From: Prorocentrum cordatum | Lineage: Eukaryota > Sar > Dinophyceae > Prorocentrales > Prorocentraceae | Length of the DNA: 64,000 nt | Direction: 5' to 3' | Assembly: GCA_963575745.1 (NCBI GenBank) | Contig: CAUYUJ010014337.1 | Coordinates: forward strand, 29,077 to 93,076 | Part shown: positions 52,665-63,991 of the stretch, one piece after another | How positions within the stretch are numbered: position 1 is the stretch's first letter | Layout: each line of letters starts with the position of its first letter | Made by a program: the position numbers and the translations under genes | Notes under the pieces: generated by a model | Seen by the model: only the letters and a program-made list of their open reading frames with translations | Databases searched by the model: none | Told to the model about the DNA's origin: nothing

Positions 52665-53450
52665 CGCGCCGACCAAACAAACCAATCACCGAACCACCAA
52701 ACGCAACAGCATCACTTGAGACGTCCTCAACATGCGGGCGCGAGGTTTGAAGGAGAGGGGGCGCACCTTGCAACTGTATGTTGTTATTCGACAGCGACGG
52801 GGGCAAAGGCTAGGGCGACCAACGAAGCCAACCACAAAGCCAAAAGTCTCGGCCGTGTCGCTCGCGTATTCTTCGCGACTTCGGCGCCCCAGCAGGGGGC
52901 AATGCGTGTTTCCAGTGATATTGAATGGCAAGGCGGGGCTGGCGAGGAGGGAAAAAGGAAACGGGCGAACCAGGAAAAAGAGCAACAACAAATACCTCCC
53001 CCGCAAGGCAAAGGTGCAGCGTCAAGCCTCCCGCCCCAGTCGGCCACCGAAGACTGGCTCGGACACCTCCAAACTGGGCTCGGAGCGCTGTCGGCGCCGC
53101 CGCGGGGGAAGCGGGGGGAAGGGAACGAGGGGGCGCCATCCCACGCGCATCCGCCGACAAAAAGCAGAGGGGGGAGGGGGCAGAAAAGAAAGACGCGAGG
53201 AAGGAGAAGGAAGGAACGCGCTACAGCACACCACCGCGCGGCTGCAGCACAGTGCGAACTGGAGCAACGACAGATGCGACTGGAACGCAGCACAAATCAA
53301 CCCGCCGCAATAGAGGCCTGACGGACGAAACGCCGTTAACTGCAGCGCGCCCCGAAGCCCAAGTGGCCGGCCAAATCCGCGCGGCATCGTAAAGGCGGAG
53401 GAACCAAAGAGAACTAAGAGGGAAAAGGACGATTGAACAACGAGCAGGAG
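52665..53450 (+). repeat. Diverged segmental duplication, copy 2
   Basis: Second copy of the 51480-52160 unit, with the same block order. Frames are Arg/Ala-rich without motifs. Confidence 0.7.
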
Positions 53451-53784
53451 AGCGTTGGAGAGAGGAAGGGGAAGGCATATACTCAGACGGGCATGGACTG
53501 CACAGGCCAAGTGTCTGTCGAGGAAGAGCCTTTCAGGAGCGAGATGCTGCACACGCGACCATAAGAAAACTGCTTCGGCACGAGAAATCACCATGCATGT
53601 ATCGGTGAATTCCTCCCCCTCCTCCTCCTCCGCCTCCTCGTCCTCATCCTCCTCATCCACGCTACTTGTCATCGACGAGGTAGCGCGTTGGCTTCCGTGC
53701 GATTCCTTTTCTACGAACGGCGGAACAAAAAATGGTTATGTGAGCCGAGATATCCTCGCAATGTGAACGCGGCAACGCCCGTGA

Positions 53785-54450
53785 TGTACCCCCTAGCGCC
53801 CCCCCCCCTTGCGGTCCCCAGATGCCACGCCTGCTACATCACAACGACCAGGAAGCCCTGAAGAATTATACACACAATCGAAGCAGCAAAGCCAAGGTCC
53901 CGCTAGAGACATCCCCACACATTGGGCGCCAATGGGTAAGTGTCCCACCCGCCGCCACATCACAAGTATCACGCAGCCATGGACAGAGAGACGCTTACCT
54001 CTAAACAACCAGCGCCTCGCGTGATACATCCCCACTCTCTGGCCAATCGCGCGCAAGTGTCCTGCCCCCGGCGGCTAATTCTGGTAGTGCCCAAGGCTTA
54101 TGTCTACTACGTCGTCGCGGCGACCGCGAGGCCCCAAAAAGAGACGCGTCGACATTCCCCAAACAAAAATTTCAACTGACATATCCCCACAATCTGGGCG
54201 CGAACGCACCCGTGATGTACCCCCTGGCGCCTCCCCCCTGTGGCGCCAAAAAGTGATGAGGCTACACCGCGATTGCCAGGGCCTGAAAACACATGTCTAA
54301 CGTCCAAAAGCCACCTGTTCGCAGGGGACGTCCACCAAAATCTGGGCGCCAACGGGCAAGAGTCCGACCCTCTGACGCCCTCCTTCCCTCCCTGGGGTGC
54401 CCAAGTATATCACTCCCGGCACACTCTTGTGGAACCGACAATACAAAGAT
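53785..54450 (+). repeat. Diverged tandem repeat, roughly 110-155 bp units
   Basis: The phrase ACATCCCCACAC-TTGGGCGCCAA-GGG-AAGTGTCC recurs near 53910, 54024, 54178 and 54326, with GTGATGTACCCCCT(A/G)GCGCC at 53782 and 54212. Units are too diverged for an exact period. The duplicated region at 51.5-53.4 kb has related phrases. Confidence 0.5.
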
Positions 54451-54739
54451 AAACAACGGCAACAGCAGCTAAGCTTCCACAAGAACCCACCTCTCCAAAT
54501 TCAAAAGAAACCACCTTTTCAAATTACAACAACGCATCGAACAAATCGTTGCCACCACCCATACAATGTTGGCAGCGGGCGAAATTGAGTTAACCGCAAG
54601 GTATATTTCAACAAAAAGCGGAAATCAGCCGACATTTCGTCGCGTGTGCGACGCCGACGTCGTCTTCGTCGTCGTCGCCGTCGCCAGTCCTCAGTCCCGC
54701 CTCTTGGGCCATTTTGGGGCGATCTCCGGGGCCTCTTGC

Positions 54740-55000
54740 AGGAGAGCCCAGAATCGAATCGATAAGTCGGGTCGGCGATCGAAATAGATCGGATCGGAGG
54801 AAATCGGCAGCCGAGACGAGAAAAGTCGAATCGGCGGAAATCGGCAGGCTGGTAGGCCTCCAGTAAGGACAGTAAGGAATCGGCGCCCAAATTGGAATCC
54901 TAAGTCGAATCAAATCGGAATCGGAGGCCATCGAAATCGGATCGACTCGATTCGGAGGAATCGAAATGAGCCCTGCACTTGGGACGTCTAGGACGCTGGC
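54740..55000. repeat. Dispersed repeat R2, copy 2
   Basis: Aligned by eye with 33065-33330 over its whole length, same orientation. Shared start GGAGAGCCC and end GAGCCCTG. Confidence 0.75.
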
Positions 55001-56290
55001 ACGACCAAAAAAAACGAATCTGCTAAACACATACGGTTTCCTAAAGGAATGGTACGATCTTCGCCTCCTGGGGCCATCTTAGGGGTCCTCTTGAAGCCGT
55101 TTTTGGGCGCCTTGGGCTGTTTGGAAGCCATCGTGGGCCGTTCTGGACTCCCTTGGAACATATCTGGAAGCTCTGGGGGGGTCCTGGAAGGACTCCGCGG
55201 AAGCTCCAGGGAGACTCAGGGGAGGCCCCGGGAGGGGGAGGGACTTTAGGTGACTCTGGGTGGCCCTGGTGTGCTGCAGCCCTGGGGCCTCCGGGAGTAG
55301 GTTTCCGATGTATGAAAAACTAGAGCCACGCGCGCGCTGCGCGTGCTTTGGTTCTAGCAAGATGTGGAAATGGTATAGGGTTTGCAGCATCGGAGCACAG
55401 AAAGCCTTTGATCAATCATGTTCAATCAGCAAGTCGTACCCTCGCTCTGTTCCGTGGATGCACGCGACGAAACCCCAATCGACCTGGATCCTGTATTCTC
55501 ATCTCAGCAAGCCCTCCCAATCCCTCTCCCTTCCACCCCCCTTTCGGCGGACCAGTGGAAGCATATTCCACGCGGCAGAAGTGCTGTTGCGGGCGCGTTG
55601 TGGACGTGTTCCACTCGGCATGCAACGTGACAAAGTAGACGAACTGCCGACGCTGTGGACGAGTTCCACTCGGCGTGCAGCAGTGAAACATGCAGCTGGC
55701 CCAGGCCGCGGGTTTAAAAAGAATTCCGCATGACCCCACTTCAACTGGCTACATACCCTTCTTTTCCACTCCAGAGGGGCGCCTCACGAAAACAACACAC
55801 ACATGCATAGCAGCAGCTAGTGTGTTCACCAGGAGGGGAGGTGGGGGGGTGGGCCCTAATGCTTAATCCACCCGCTTGAAGCAGCCGCTAAAGGCAGCCA
55901 AGATCTGGTCTTTGGGGAGGGGGGGGCGGGGGCCCGCGCCGATCGGCGAAGCAAGACATAAAAAACAGCTACCTCTCAAGACTGCTCAATGGGGCCCGAT
56001 TTCGGCACACCTCTCACGCAGTCCACGCCTACCCGAGGCCTAGATGACCCAGAACGTCCACGGCCCACCTGGAGCAAATCCAATGCCAACTGCCCAATGC
56101 CTGCCCACGGAACCCCCAGGCCTACCCAAGGTCAGCCCGACGGCCTATCCAATGCCTGCCTCAGGCGAACCTCGCGGCCTTTCAAAAACTGATGGATGGT
56201 CGTCCTACACCATGCGCAAACGTCCGTCCAGGGAAGCCCCCGGGAGGCCCTATACCATGCGAAGACGTCCGTCCAGGGAAGCCCCCGGAG

Positions 56291-56298
<8 letters not shown>
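55001..56298. other. Intergenic DNA, no gene recognised
   Basis: 55050-55250 resembles an inverted, decayed form of the CCCAAGAGG minisatellite at 1.7-1.9 kb. GTTCCACTCGGC(A/G)TGCA occurs twice about 54 bases apart near 55608 and 55662. No gene. Confidence 0.4.
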
Positions 56299-56322
<24 letters not shown>

Positions 56323-56392
56323 TGGTCGTCAACGCTGCTCGTTGTCATCGTCGGGATCGTCGTCGTCGGCGTCGTCCTCGTCGTCGTCGACA
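56299..56392. repeat. (CGT)n tract
   Basis: CGT/CGTC triplets with interruptions, pyrimidine/guanine mixed. Confidence 0.85.
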
Positions 56393-56687
56393 TTATTTCA
56401 AGCATGCAGCGAACCCGAACGTTCGGCCCACCGCCATGGAAGCTGATCACGCTGGGGCTCACTCGGGCAATCTCAGCTTCCCCACAGCACCGGAGAGCCC
56501 CAAGCCGCCTGAAATACCCACAGGTAAACTCGAGAGGCTTCTTCAAGAAATACCCACGGAAAAACTCGAGAGCCTTCTTTCGGGTCGGCGACAGAGGCGG
56601 CAGCCTTCAACGCCCGCGCGTCAACTTCTGTGATTGAACAAACCTGCGATATTCTGGCAGCTCTGTGGCAAGCAACTGTCGGCACCT

Positions 56688-57497
56688 TTACACCAAGGCC
56701 TCAAATTGTTGCGCGCACCTGGTCTCCAAAGGATGCAGGCTGAGTGTGACGCCAAGCACCGCCAGTCCAATGGCGAACAGAAGGTGGAACATGGCGTTGT
56801 GGTTGAAGTAGGGAGCTGGCAGAGGGCACTGAGAGAAGCAGTCTGCGGACTGCGAGTCTCCGCAGATGGGATCCAAAACTGGCTGCGCCAAGTAGCCCAC
56901 GATGATGAGGACGATGCCGACAACTGTAACTCGATCGATTGCTCCCCCCCCTGCTCTCAGGAACGTGAACAACGCGTAGATCATCACCACGACTGAATAC
57001 ACGCCGACTTGGAGAAGTTTTGCACCGACGAACACTTGCATGGCCACGATGATGACGGCTGGCACAATCGCAAAGCCGTTCAGGTAAGGCAAACACGCCT
57101 TGCAGCAGTCGGTTTCGGGGATCGAGAAGTGATGAGCGTAATTCGAATACATGTGGAAGGCCAGGACCCCCAGAACCGCTGCCACGTAGGAAGTCTTGAA
57201 CCACAGCGCGTATACTGCGAATTCAGCAGTGTGATGAATTACCTGATGCAGATAGCCTGCGACCCCGTACCCCAATCCATTGAGCAGAAAGAAACTTGGC
57301 CCCAAGATCTTCGATAAAGTTCCAGCCCTTGGATTGAAGAAGATCGGGAGCGCGGCAGCGACGCCAATGGCCAGAATGAGATAGTTCGTAGCGTACGTGC
57401 CGAAGGAATCATCTGTCGCCGTCCCATCTGGCGGCGTGCCGATGCACCCACCCTCGACATAGTCGTAGTCGTACAACGTCAAGAGCTTGTCCGCCAT
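56688..57497 (-). CDS. Intronless seven-helix membrane protein of unknown function (retrogene)
   Basis: 269 codons from ATG 57497 (MADKLLTLYDYDYVEGG) to TAA at 56688. The frame is open 30 codons further up (Met 57587), but that extension is the translated spliced-leader relic and 5' untranslated sequence (it contains VAILAQ), so the inner Met is chosen. Seven hydrophobic segments at about 36-54, 64-86, 93-116, 139-164, 166-182, 188-206 and 235-254. Histidines cluster at HQVIHH (84-89), AHHF (121-124) and FNHNAMFH (231-238), which could bind a metal as in hemolysin III/CREST-type membrane hydrolases, but this is only a resemblance. Cys-rich loops: CCKAC (131-135) and CGDSQSADCFSQC (212-224). 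No introns, fitting a copy of a mature mRNA. Intact frame and GC-rich codons suggest a functional gene, probably with paralogues elsewhere in the genome. Confidence 0.8.
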   Translation of the reverse strand: MADKLLTLYDYDYVEGGCIGTPPDGTATDDSFGTYATNYLILAIGVAAALPIFFNPRAGTLSKILGPSFFLLNGLGYGVAGYLHQVIHHTAEFAVYALWFKTSYVAAVLGVLAFHMYSNYAHHFSIPETDCCKACLPYLNGFAIVPAVIIVAMQVFVGAKLLQVGVYSVVVMIYALFTFLRAGGGAIDRVTVVGIVLIIVGYLAQPVLDPICGDSQSADCFSQCPLPAPYFNHNAMFHLLFAIGLAVLGVTLSLHPLETRCAQQFEALV

Positions 57498-57556
57498 TGC
57501 GCTGCAAACTTTCGGGTGCAATGCCGAGGCTTGCTTCTTCTGGACAGGGCTGGAGA

Positions 57557-57577
57557 CTTGAGCCAAAATGGCCACGG
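57557..57577 (-). promoter_or_regulatory. Relic of the dinoflagellate spliced leader
   Basis: On the minus strand CCGTGGCC followed by ATTTTGGCTCAAG matches 20 of 21 bases of the dinoflagellate spliced leader (one A-to-G change at the fifth base of CCGTAGCC). It lies 59 bases before the chosen ATG and is encoded in the genome, so it is a fossil of trans-splicing copied with the mRNA and not a leader RNA gene (no downstream donor GT or Sm site was identified). Confidence 0.9.
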
Positions 57578-57802
57578 GATATTCCATCCGTGGTTTGGGG
57601 GCTTATCTGTGCCATTCCAATCGGATTCCTCCGGCGGCTGCTCATCCAAAAGCTCGTGATTCTCGCCCATCTGCCAGATGCCGAGTTTGAAGCTGACGGT
57701 GCCACCCTCGACTGCCAAGGATGTAATCTTCAGCTGTTTCAGTTGAAAAGACGCTCCGAATTGGACCCCGATATAATTATCGAACGATTGTGGCCAACCC
57801 AT
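57578..57802 (-). other. Open frame upstream of the retrogene, possible coding fragment
   Basis: MGWPQSFDNYIGVQFGASF, TSLAVEGGTVSFKLGIWQMG and NHELLDEQPPEESDWNGTD have a protein-like composition with no low-complexity bias. The frame runs on through the leader relic (NIPWPFWLK). It could be an older gene fragment into which the retrocopy was inserted, or chance. No family recognised. Confidence 0.3.
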
Positions 57803-59423
57803 GTTGCCCCCAACTCACCAATGCGACCGCACCGCTTAGCCGAACTGGCTTGAGTCATCATGGCTGCGGTGTGCCCTAACAAGGCGAACTCGACCGTTGC
57901 GGCACGGGCCTCCCGGAAGGCCCCAGGCCTCCCAGGAGACCCCAAAGGTTGAACACAACCAGCGGGCATCGCATTGGACCTGGTATGCTGTTCGCCTCTG
58001 AAATGGAGGCCTGGCCCCCCCTCCTCCGAATCGGACGCGGGACTCTGTTGTTTCGTTTCTGGTTTTTTGTTGTGTGTATCTGTGTGTTTTGTGTTTCAAA
58101 TCTTTGTTGATCGGCCCCAGGCGACCTGCCCGGGCGACCCCAGACCTCGAGCCCTCGATCCTTGACGTATGAGATTCGGCGTGGGCGGAGGATGGGGCCC
58201 CCAAAGGGCAGGGCTAGCCAATCGGCTGCAGGCCGCTGGCTCCCCCAGCGGCTCTCAGCGCCACGGAGCGACGACGGACGGCAGGTCCTTGCAGCGTCGG
58301 CGCGCGCAAAGGTTTTTGACACCGCGTCGATCGTTCTACCTTGAATCGAACGCGGCCACGATCGTTCAAGGTTGAACTCAGTCGGGTCCAGTGTCGTTAC
58401 CGTCCATCGGTGCTTCCGCGTCGAAGAATTCAACCTTGAACGCCTTCGCCGGCGTCGCCGGCGCGCCACCGCCGCATGAACCTATCGTATCGAGGAGGAG
58501 TGCCCCGTGGCAAGGCCGAAAGCAGCTGCCTATCCCCTCTCCACCTCCCGCTCGCACTCTCCATGGCGGTCTTGGGACCCAGCACAGCACTCAGGGCCCA
58601 GCAAGCTGTCTGAGGGCCAGCTGGTAGGACCTGGTAGGATCGTGTGGCCGGAGGAAGAGGAGGAGGAGCATCTGAGGGCCAACTGGTAGGACCTGGTAGG
58701 ATCGTGCGGCTGGAGGAAGAGGAGGAGGAGGAGCAGGAGCAGAAGGAGTGGCGAGCATCGAGGATCGACACCGTCGGAAGGGGCGACTTGGGCCCTTCCT
58801 TGAGCCCTCGGAGGGCAACCCCGCCCGGGGTGGACAGAGCGGGAAATCCCTTACGGCCGGGGGCCAAATCCGGCGAACACAGGCTCGCAAAAATTGCGAC
58901 CGCAACGCCCTGTCGAGATTCAAACAGCCCATTTGGGGGTGGACAGCGATGCGCGCCGAGCGTTCTACGAATGGTACCTACGGTTTGCACGAAACGTGCG
59001 ACGCACTCAAGATACTTCGAAAACTAACAATAGATCAATCTACTCGGCAAGGTGGAGGTCCTATTCCGGGTGGCGGTATCGGTATCTTCGAGGAAACCCA
59101 AGAACGCTTCGATACCGCAAATCTTAAGACCTCCCCCCGAGTGCGCTCTGACCAGGATTTCGAGGCGAATCTAGCGGTTGTGACGAAGGCCTCCCAAGAG
59201 GCTGGAAAAGAAGAAAACGAAGGAAGGGTCGGGGTATCGGAACCTTCCATGAGATTCGACGTGGGAAACCTTGCAGCATCGCAAAAAAAAAAGACGCGCC
59301 CGGACGCCCGGACCACATTTGATCTGTGAGTATCCCAGGGCCCGAAATTGATAGAACAAAACGGCCGCCCGTGGTGAAAAAAGCGCAACGCCAGGATCTC
59401 AGGGCGTGCCTCCCCTGATTGGG
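57803..59423. other. Intergenic DNA; 62-bp tandem duplication at 58610-58735
   Basis: CTGAGGGCCA(G/A)CTGGTAGGACC followed by TGGTAGGATCGTG occurs at 58610 and 58672. Short GGA runs near 58653 and 58715. No gene recognised. Confidence 0.5.
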
Positions 59424-59625
59424 CGGCGCGCCCAGGGGGGAAGTGAGAAGGGGCGGGCCTTCTCAGAAGGCTCGGAAGTCTCCAGGACTTCTCAAAAAAG
59501 TGTTCGGAGCCCTCCCCGGAGAGACAGACCACTTGCACGAGAAGGCGCGAGGGGCTCCTGAGAAGTCGCGCCGCCTTCTGAGAAGGCCTTCTGCTTCTCG
59601 TTCCCCCCCCTCGCTCGCCGCGGAC
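59424..59625. repeat. MITE-like element M2, full copy
   Basis: Left GGCGGCGCGCCCAGGGGGG, AAGTGAGAAGG, GCCTTCTCAGAAGGCTCGG. Right GCCTTCTGAGAAGGCCTTCT then CCCCCCTCGCTCGCCGC. The ends are inverted over about 40 bases with gaps. Internal GTGTTCGGAGCCCTCCCCGG corresponds to the other copies. Target duplication not resolved. Confidence 0.65.
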
Positions 59626-59658
59626 TGCTCACCTGCTGGCCACTAGGGCTCCCAACTT

Positions 59659-59690
59659 CGCGCTTCGCGCTCCACGAAGCGCGAAGCGCG
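59659..59690. repeat. Perfect 13-bp hairpin
   Basis: CGCGCTTCGCGCT, six-base loop CCACGA, AGCGCGAAGCGCG. It lies just beside M2 and 3' of the LINE on the minus strand. Function unknown. Confidence 0.8.
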
Positions 59691-59994
59691 AATAACTTCG
59701 CGCTCTCGCGCCGCCCCCCCGTGCGTCCAAGTCGGGAGCCCCAACCGAACCCAAAGGAACGGAAGAGGGCCGAATTGAAGAGGGAGGGGCCTCAGGAACC
59801 CTGAGGCCCCACAAAGCGATCAACCCTTAGGTCGATCCGGTCCGCCAAACAGGCAGACGAACAGTGAAGCCTAGGCCACCCCAGGCCCTATCGGGACGAC
59901 GGGGGGCGGCAGGCGGCAGCCTGGGGCCAAAAAACCCGCGGGTGGGGAAAGGCCCCAGGCCAGGCTGGACAGGGCCAGCAGCAGAAAGATTCGA

Positions 59995-62900
59995 CTAATC
60001 TGATGATCCCGAGTCCGTCCCACCCCCGTCCACAGCCCCGTCCCTTCCCACAGTCGCCGTCTCCTCCTGTCGGAGGGCGGCAGCAACGCGAGAGATCGCG
60101 GCGGGGCTGGAGGGGGCGGCCTCCTGGCCGCCTGAACCAGCGGCAGCAAGCCCGAGAGGGATGGGCCGCCTAGTCCTCGGCACACGTCCTGCTGACAGGG
60201 CTTTAACCTGGGAGCGAACGCTGGCACGGGTGGCTTTGTTGGCTGGCGGCCCAAGACAATCCACGCGAAGCTTCTTAATATACTTGTCAACCTGCAAACT
60301 GTAGCACCCGCAGAGTTCGCAGATCCCAGCTGGGCCCCAGCGGATGAGTTTATGTCCTCGTCCGATTTTTGGGGCCCCAAAACATTGCGAGTTGAAAAGT
60401 GTCCTATAGCTCACAGGGGTGGTGGCGATCCTGAGGCACTTGGTGCACTTCACTAGGGCGCCGTCCTGCACAAACTCATGTTCCGTTAGGGAGAGCTTGG
60501 GGGCAAGATCGGACCTGATTTTCTTGATTAGAGGCTCCCCCACCTCCTTGAACATCTTGACCGAGCGGGACGCCATGTACGCCGTGAACTGGGCTATCTT
60601 CTTGGACTGGACGATCATCTGCTTATGATGTTCGGCCAAAGTATCAGCAACTTTCACGCCCATGGCTCCAGCATATGCAAAGAAATCTGCCCATGCATTC
60701 CCATGGGCATGTGCAAGTGATCCACCTGCCTCGATGAACTTCTCGATATCCTTGTGGGAGGGCACCCAGACGAATTCAGACCGCTGCTGATCATGTCGGC
60801 ACAGATGAAAAATTTTGCGCCACACCTCAGCGTGCAGCGAACTACTAGTCTCGAGCTCTGGGTTCCATTTGTTGGCTTCTCTCACGAACGACAGGTGATC
60901 ACTGACAATTAAACCTGGCCGTTCCATCATCATCAAGGCTCGGTATCCTGCGTAGCGTTCGCCACGCGGCACCGTTTGGTCACGACCAGGAAGGCCCCCA
61001 TATTGAGCACGAACTGGGATTCCCGTCGACGGGCATATCTGAACAATGGCCCATCCGACTCGGCCCAGGGTAGGACGACTGATATGCATGCCAGAAGCAT
61101 CGCAATAAGTAATAGCCGACCAATGACCATTGGCATCACCCCATGAAAATATCTCTGGAACCTCATCTGGAAGACGGGGTTGCAGGGGCTCCGTCGGCAT
61201 TCCGTATGTCAGGTCAAAAGTGTCTGGGTCATTCATGTTATCCTCCACAATTTTCAACCTGGATTCACGGAACTCAACAACGTCCTCGGGAATGACTTCA
61301 GGGCAGGCCTCCGAGGGCTGTAAGGTAGCAGGGCAGACGTTCCATTGATGCGAGAGGGTACCTTTGGGAGCACCACAGTATGGGCATTCTCGAGAGGCCC
61401 CGATCCCAAGGTCCACCGACCGATCAGGACACAAAAGACCTCCAGCCCAAAGCTTCCTGAGTACTCCTCTCATAGGTCCAGCTCTGACAGAAAAAAGAGC
61501 CAGTCTCATGGCCCGTCGCCAAATCTTCTCGTCGCCGATCCGCTCTGGTAGATGGTGAAGGATCCGTCCAACCTGGAGCCGATGGATAGATTCGACAAGA
61601 CGCTTCTCAAGATCCCTGGGAGCCACAACCAGCAGCGAATATTGTTGTCCCAGATCGTCCGTAAGAAGAGCAGGCCCGCTGAACTGCCATCCGATACGAA
61701 TCAGTGTCAGCCATACTGTCGACATCGGTCCTCGTGCCATGGCCCAAGTCGGCTTGGCATCTTGGAACTTGTCGGAAACATACTGCCATGTGTGATGCAA
61801 CTCCGCTAAAGACACTCTGTTGTCCCAAATAAAGCTATGGTATCTTTTAACCACAAGAATAGTACAATCAAATACAGGGTCGAATCTGTCATCGCTTTGA
61901 GTAGCAAGGTAGAGCGTAAGTGATGCGTTGCGGGCAGCTCCGATCATACCGCCCGCAAATGTGCGCAACTGCTTGAGCACAGTGTCCGACGTACCGCTCA
62001 CGCCCGTGCCGTGCCCCACTGCGGGTAATAGCCCCGTGCGCCACAGCACTCCAAGTCGCTCATGCACCGCGCGCTCCAACGTACGTATCTTGCCAACCCT
62101 CTCCTTAAGCTTAGCCATGCGTGCTTGCTCCTGAACCCGTCGTGCTTTGACCCCGTGCAGCTCGTGACCTAAGTTGCGCATGTGGTGCTTGGGCTTGAGT
62201 TCCATGCACTTGACCCCCGACGAAAAGCAATGGCGAGCACGAACCGTGGTAGCGACGAACCCCGACTTCGAATTCTGGAGGATGAGGCCTAACTCCCTCA
62301 CGTCACCACCAAAGTTGCGCACGCACGTGTGAAGTATGTCTGCTCCTCTGGGGCCAGGCCCCTGCCACTGCATGGTGAAGTCGTCCATAAGCACGCGTGC
62401 CGTGATCTCGGGATATCTATTGTACTGGTTAGATACCACACGATGCAGGACGACCATAAGGATAGTGGTAGCATGTGTACAGCCAGCCAGGATGCCCTGA
62501 CGGGCCACGTACAGCGAGCTAATATTACCATATGCACGAATGGTCCGTGGGGCCCGATACGTTTGTAGCACCATCCAGATCAGTCTGAGAGGGAAACCAA
62601 GTTCTCTAGCTTCCCGAAGTATCATGCTCCATAAAATGGTCTCATAGCACTTGAACATGTCCAGGAATACTGTTATGACGTGCAACTTGCGTGCGTGTGC
62701 TGATTCGGCCTGCAAGTTCAAATGGAATGCACAATCCGATGAAGACCGTCCAGCTCCCGTTCCCCAAAAGGCGGGGTGTCTGTGAACTTTTTCCCAGGCC
62801 GTGCTTAGATTTCGACGAGCACGGCCCCGTATCCTCAACATTGTGTTGAGGAGGGCAATGAGTCGCGTGCCTCCGCTCGGCTTCGGAAGCATACACAACT

Positions 62901-63991
62901 CTGTAAACAAAAGGGCCTGCGGCCAGACCAGCCGCTTCTCGCAGGCCATGAACATCTCGGCCATAGCTTGTAGCCCTTCGTCGCATACAAAACCAAAGTG
63001 CCGAGGAAGGATGCGCATCTGCCCACGACCTGTGCGACGGGCAAATGACATGATGGTGGCCCGAATCTGGGCCCCCGTGAGCTCTGGCAGGTGCTCCCAA
63101 TCTTCTGCGTCAGCAGGCAGCGGAAGCTCGCCAGAACCATGGAGACTCCAAATCTGCTGCCACTTCTCCAGCTCGTGGTCGGCCAGCTGGGCTGGCGTCG
63201 AGTGGTCCGAGGCTTGCAAAACTTGCTGCAGGGCACGAAGTCGGGTGAAACGGTGCGCATCTCGCCCACCATTTTTGAAGGCCTCCTCGGCCCACTGCTG
63301 CCACTCTTCTTTGCGGCGCCCCGAATGCAAATCCTGCACCAGCTGCGCCTGAGCATTCAGGGTCTTGAAACCATGCTGTCCACCCTGCCTGCAGAAAATC
63401 GCGAGCCGAGTCATCCATCATGCGATGTACGTCATACGAACTGTGGACCCGCCGAGAGAAGTTGTCCAGGTCGTAGCAGAGGACGCCTAGCTTCTCGACG
63501 TGGCGTTGCTTGAGCTTCTTGCGAGTTTGCCCACGCAGTCCCTCGCGGAGTTGCTGTTGACGGAGAGTCGCGAACTGCTCCTTCTCGACAGAAGCAGAGA
63601 TCCCAGCATTGCAAATGAGATGAATGAGCGTGTCCATATACTCGGACATTCGACGGATGTGTCGCGCCCACCTTGCAGCAACTCGCCATGCATATACACA
63701 GCCGTGCCCTGACTCTCGACGATCTTCAGGAGTCCCCTTGAACGCGGCTAGCTCCATGTCGACGCTCGGAGGTGTCAGATATCGCAGGACGCGGTCTCCA
63801 ACAATGTCGTGCCGACCTGCTATCCCCAGCTCGATCGTGTTGACCACCTGAAGCCACGCCGATCCCAGATCAGTATCTGACTCGATGTGGCCTATCTGCT
63901 CACGGACGACACTCCAGTTGCAGGGGAACCTTGAACATCCTGCCTTGACAGTTGTGGGCATCTCCTTCGCCTCCTGGATTCTCCCGAGCAT
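59995..63991 (-). CDS. LINE ORF2 with reverse transcriptase, zinc motifs and RNase H; one frame break; 5' end outside window
   Basis: Main frame 59995-63414 (1139 codons). RT: LPKPSGGTRLI (176-186), motif A TVFLDMFKCYE (Asp252), motif B ARQGILAGCTH (304-314), motif C RVLMDDFTM (MDD 343-345), motif D NSKSGF (381-386), thumb WRTGLLPAVGHGTGVSG. Zinc-like CPYC...H...C (677-694). RNase H with all four acidic residues: YCDASG (D772), GERYAGYRAL (E819), IVSDHLSF (D839) and GNAWADFF (D910), plus FVWVPSHK. A C-terminal Cys cluster (CTKC 990-993, CELC 1032-1035) resembles tails of dinoflagellate LINEs. The N-terminal part continues in another frame (63110-63991: post-endonuclease linker, MMDDSARDFLQAG); the one-base change lies near 63385-63400. 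The endonuclease is expected beyond 64000. Complete RT and RNase H residues suggest a recent copy. Related to the decayed LINE at 24.5-32.3 kb. Confidence 0.88.

Noticed and set aside
57541..57600. Spliced-leader RNA gene
   Set aside because: The leader is not followed by a donor GT and Sm-site-bearing intron but by 5' untranslated sequence and an ORF, so it is an mRNA-derived relic.
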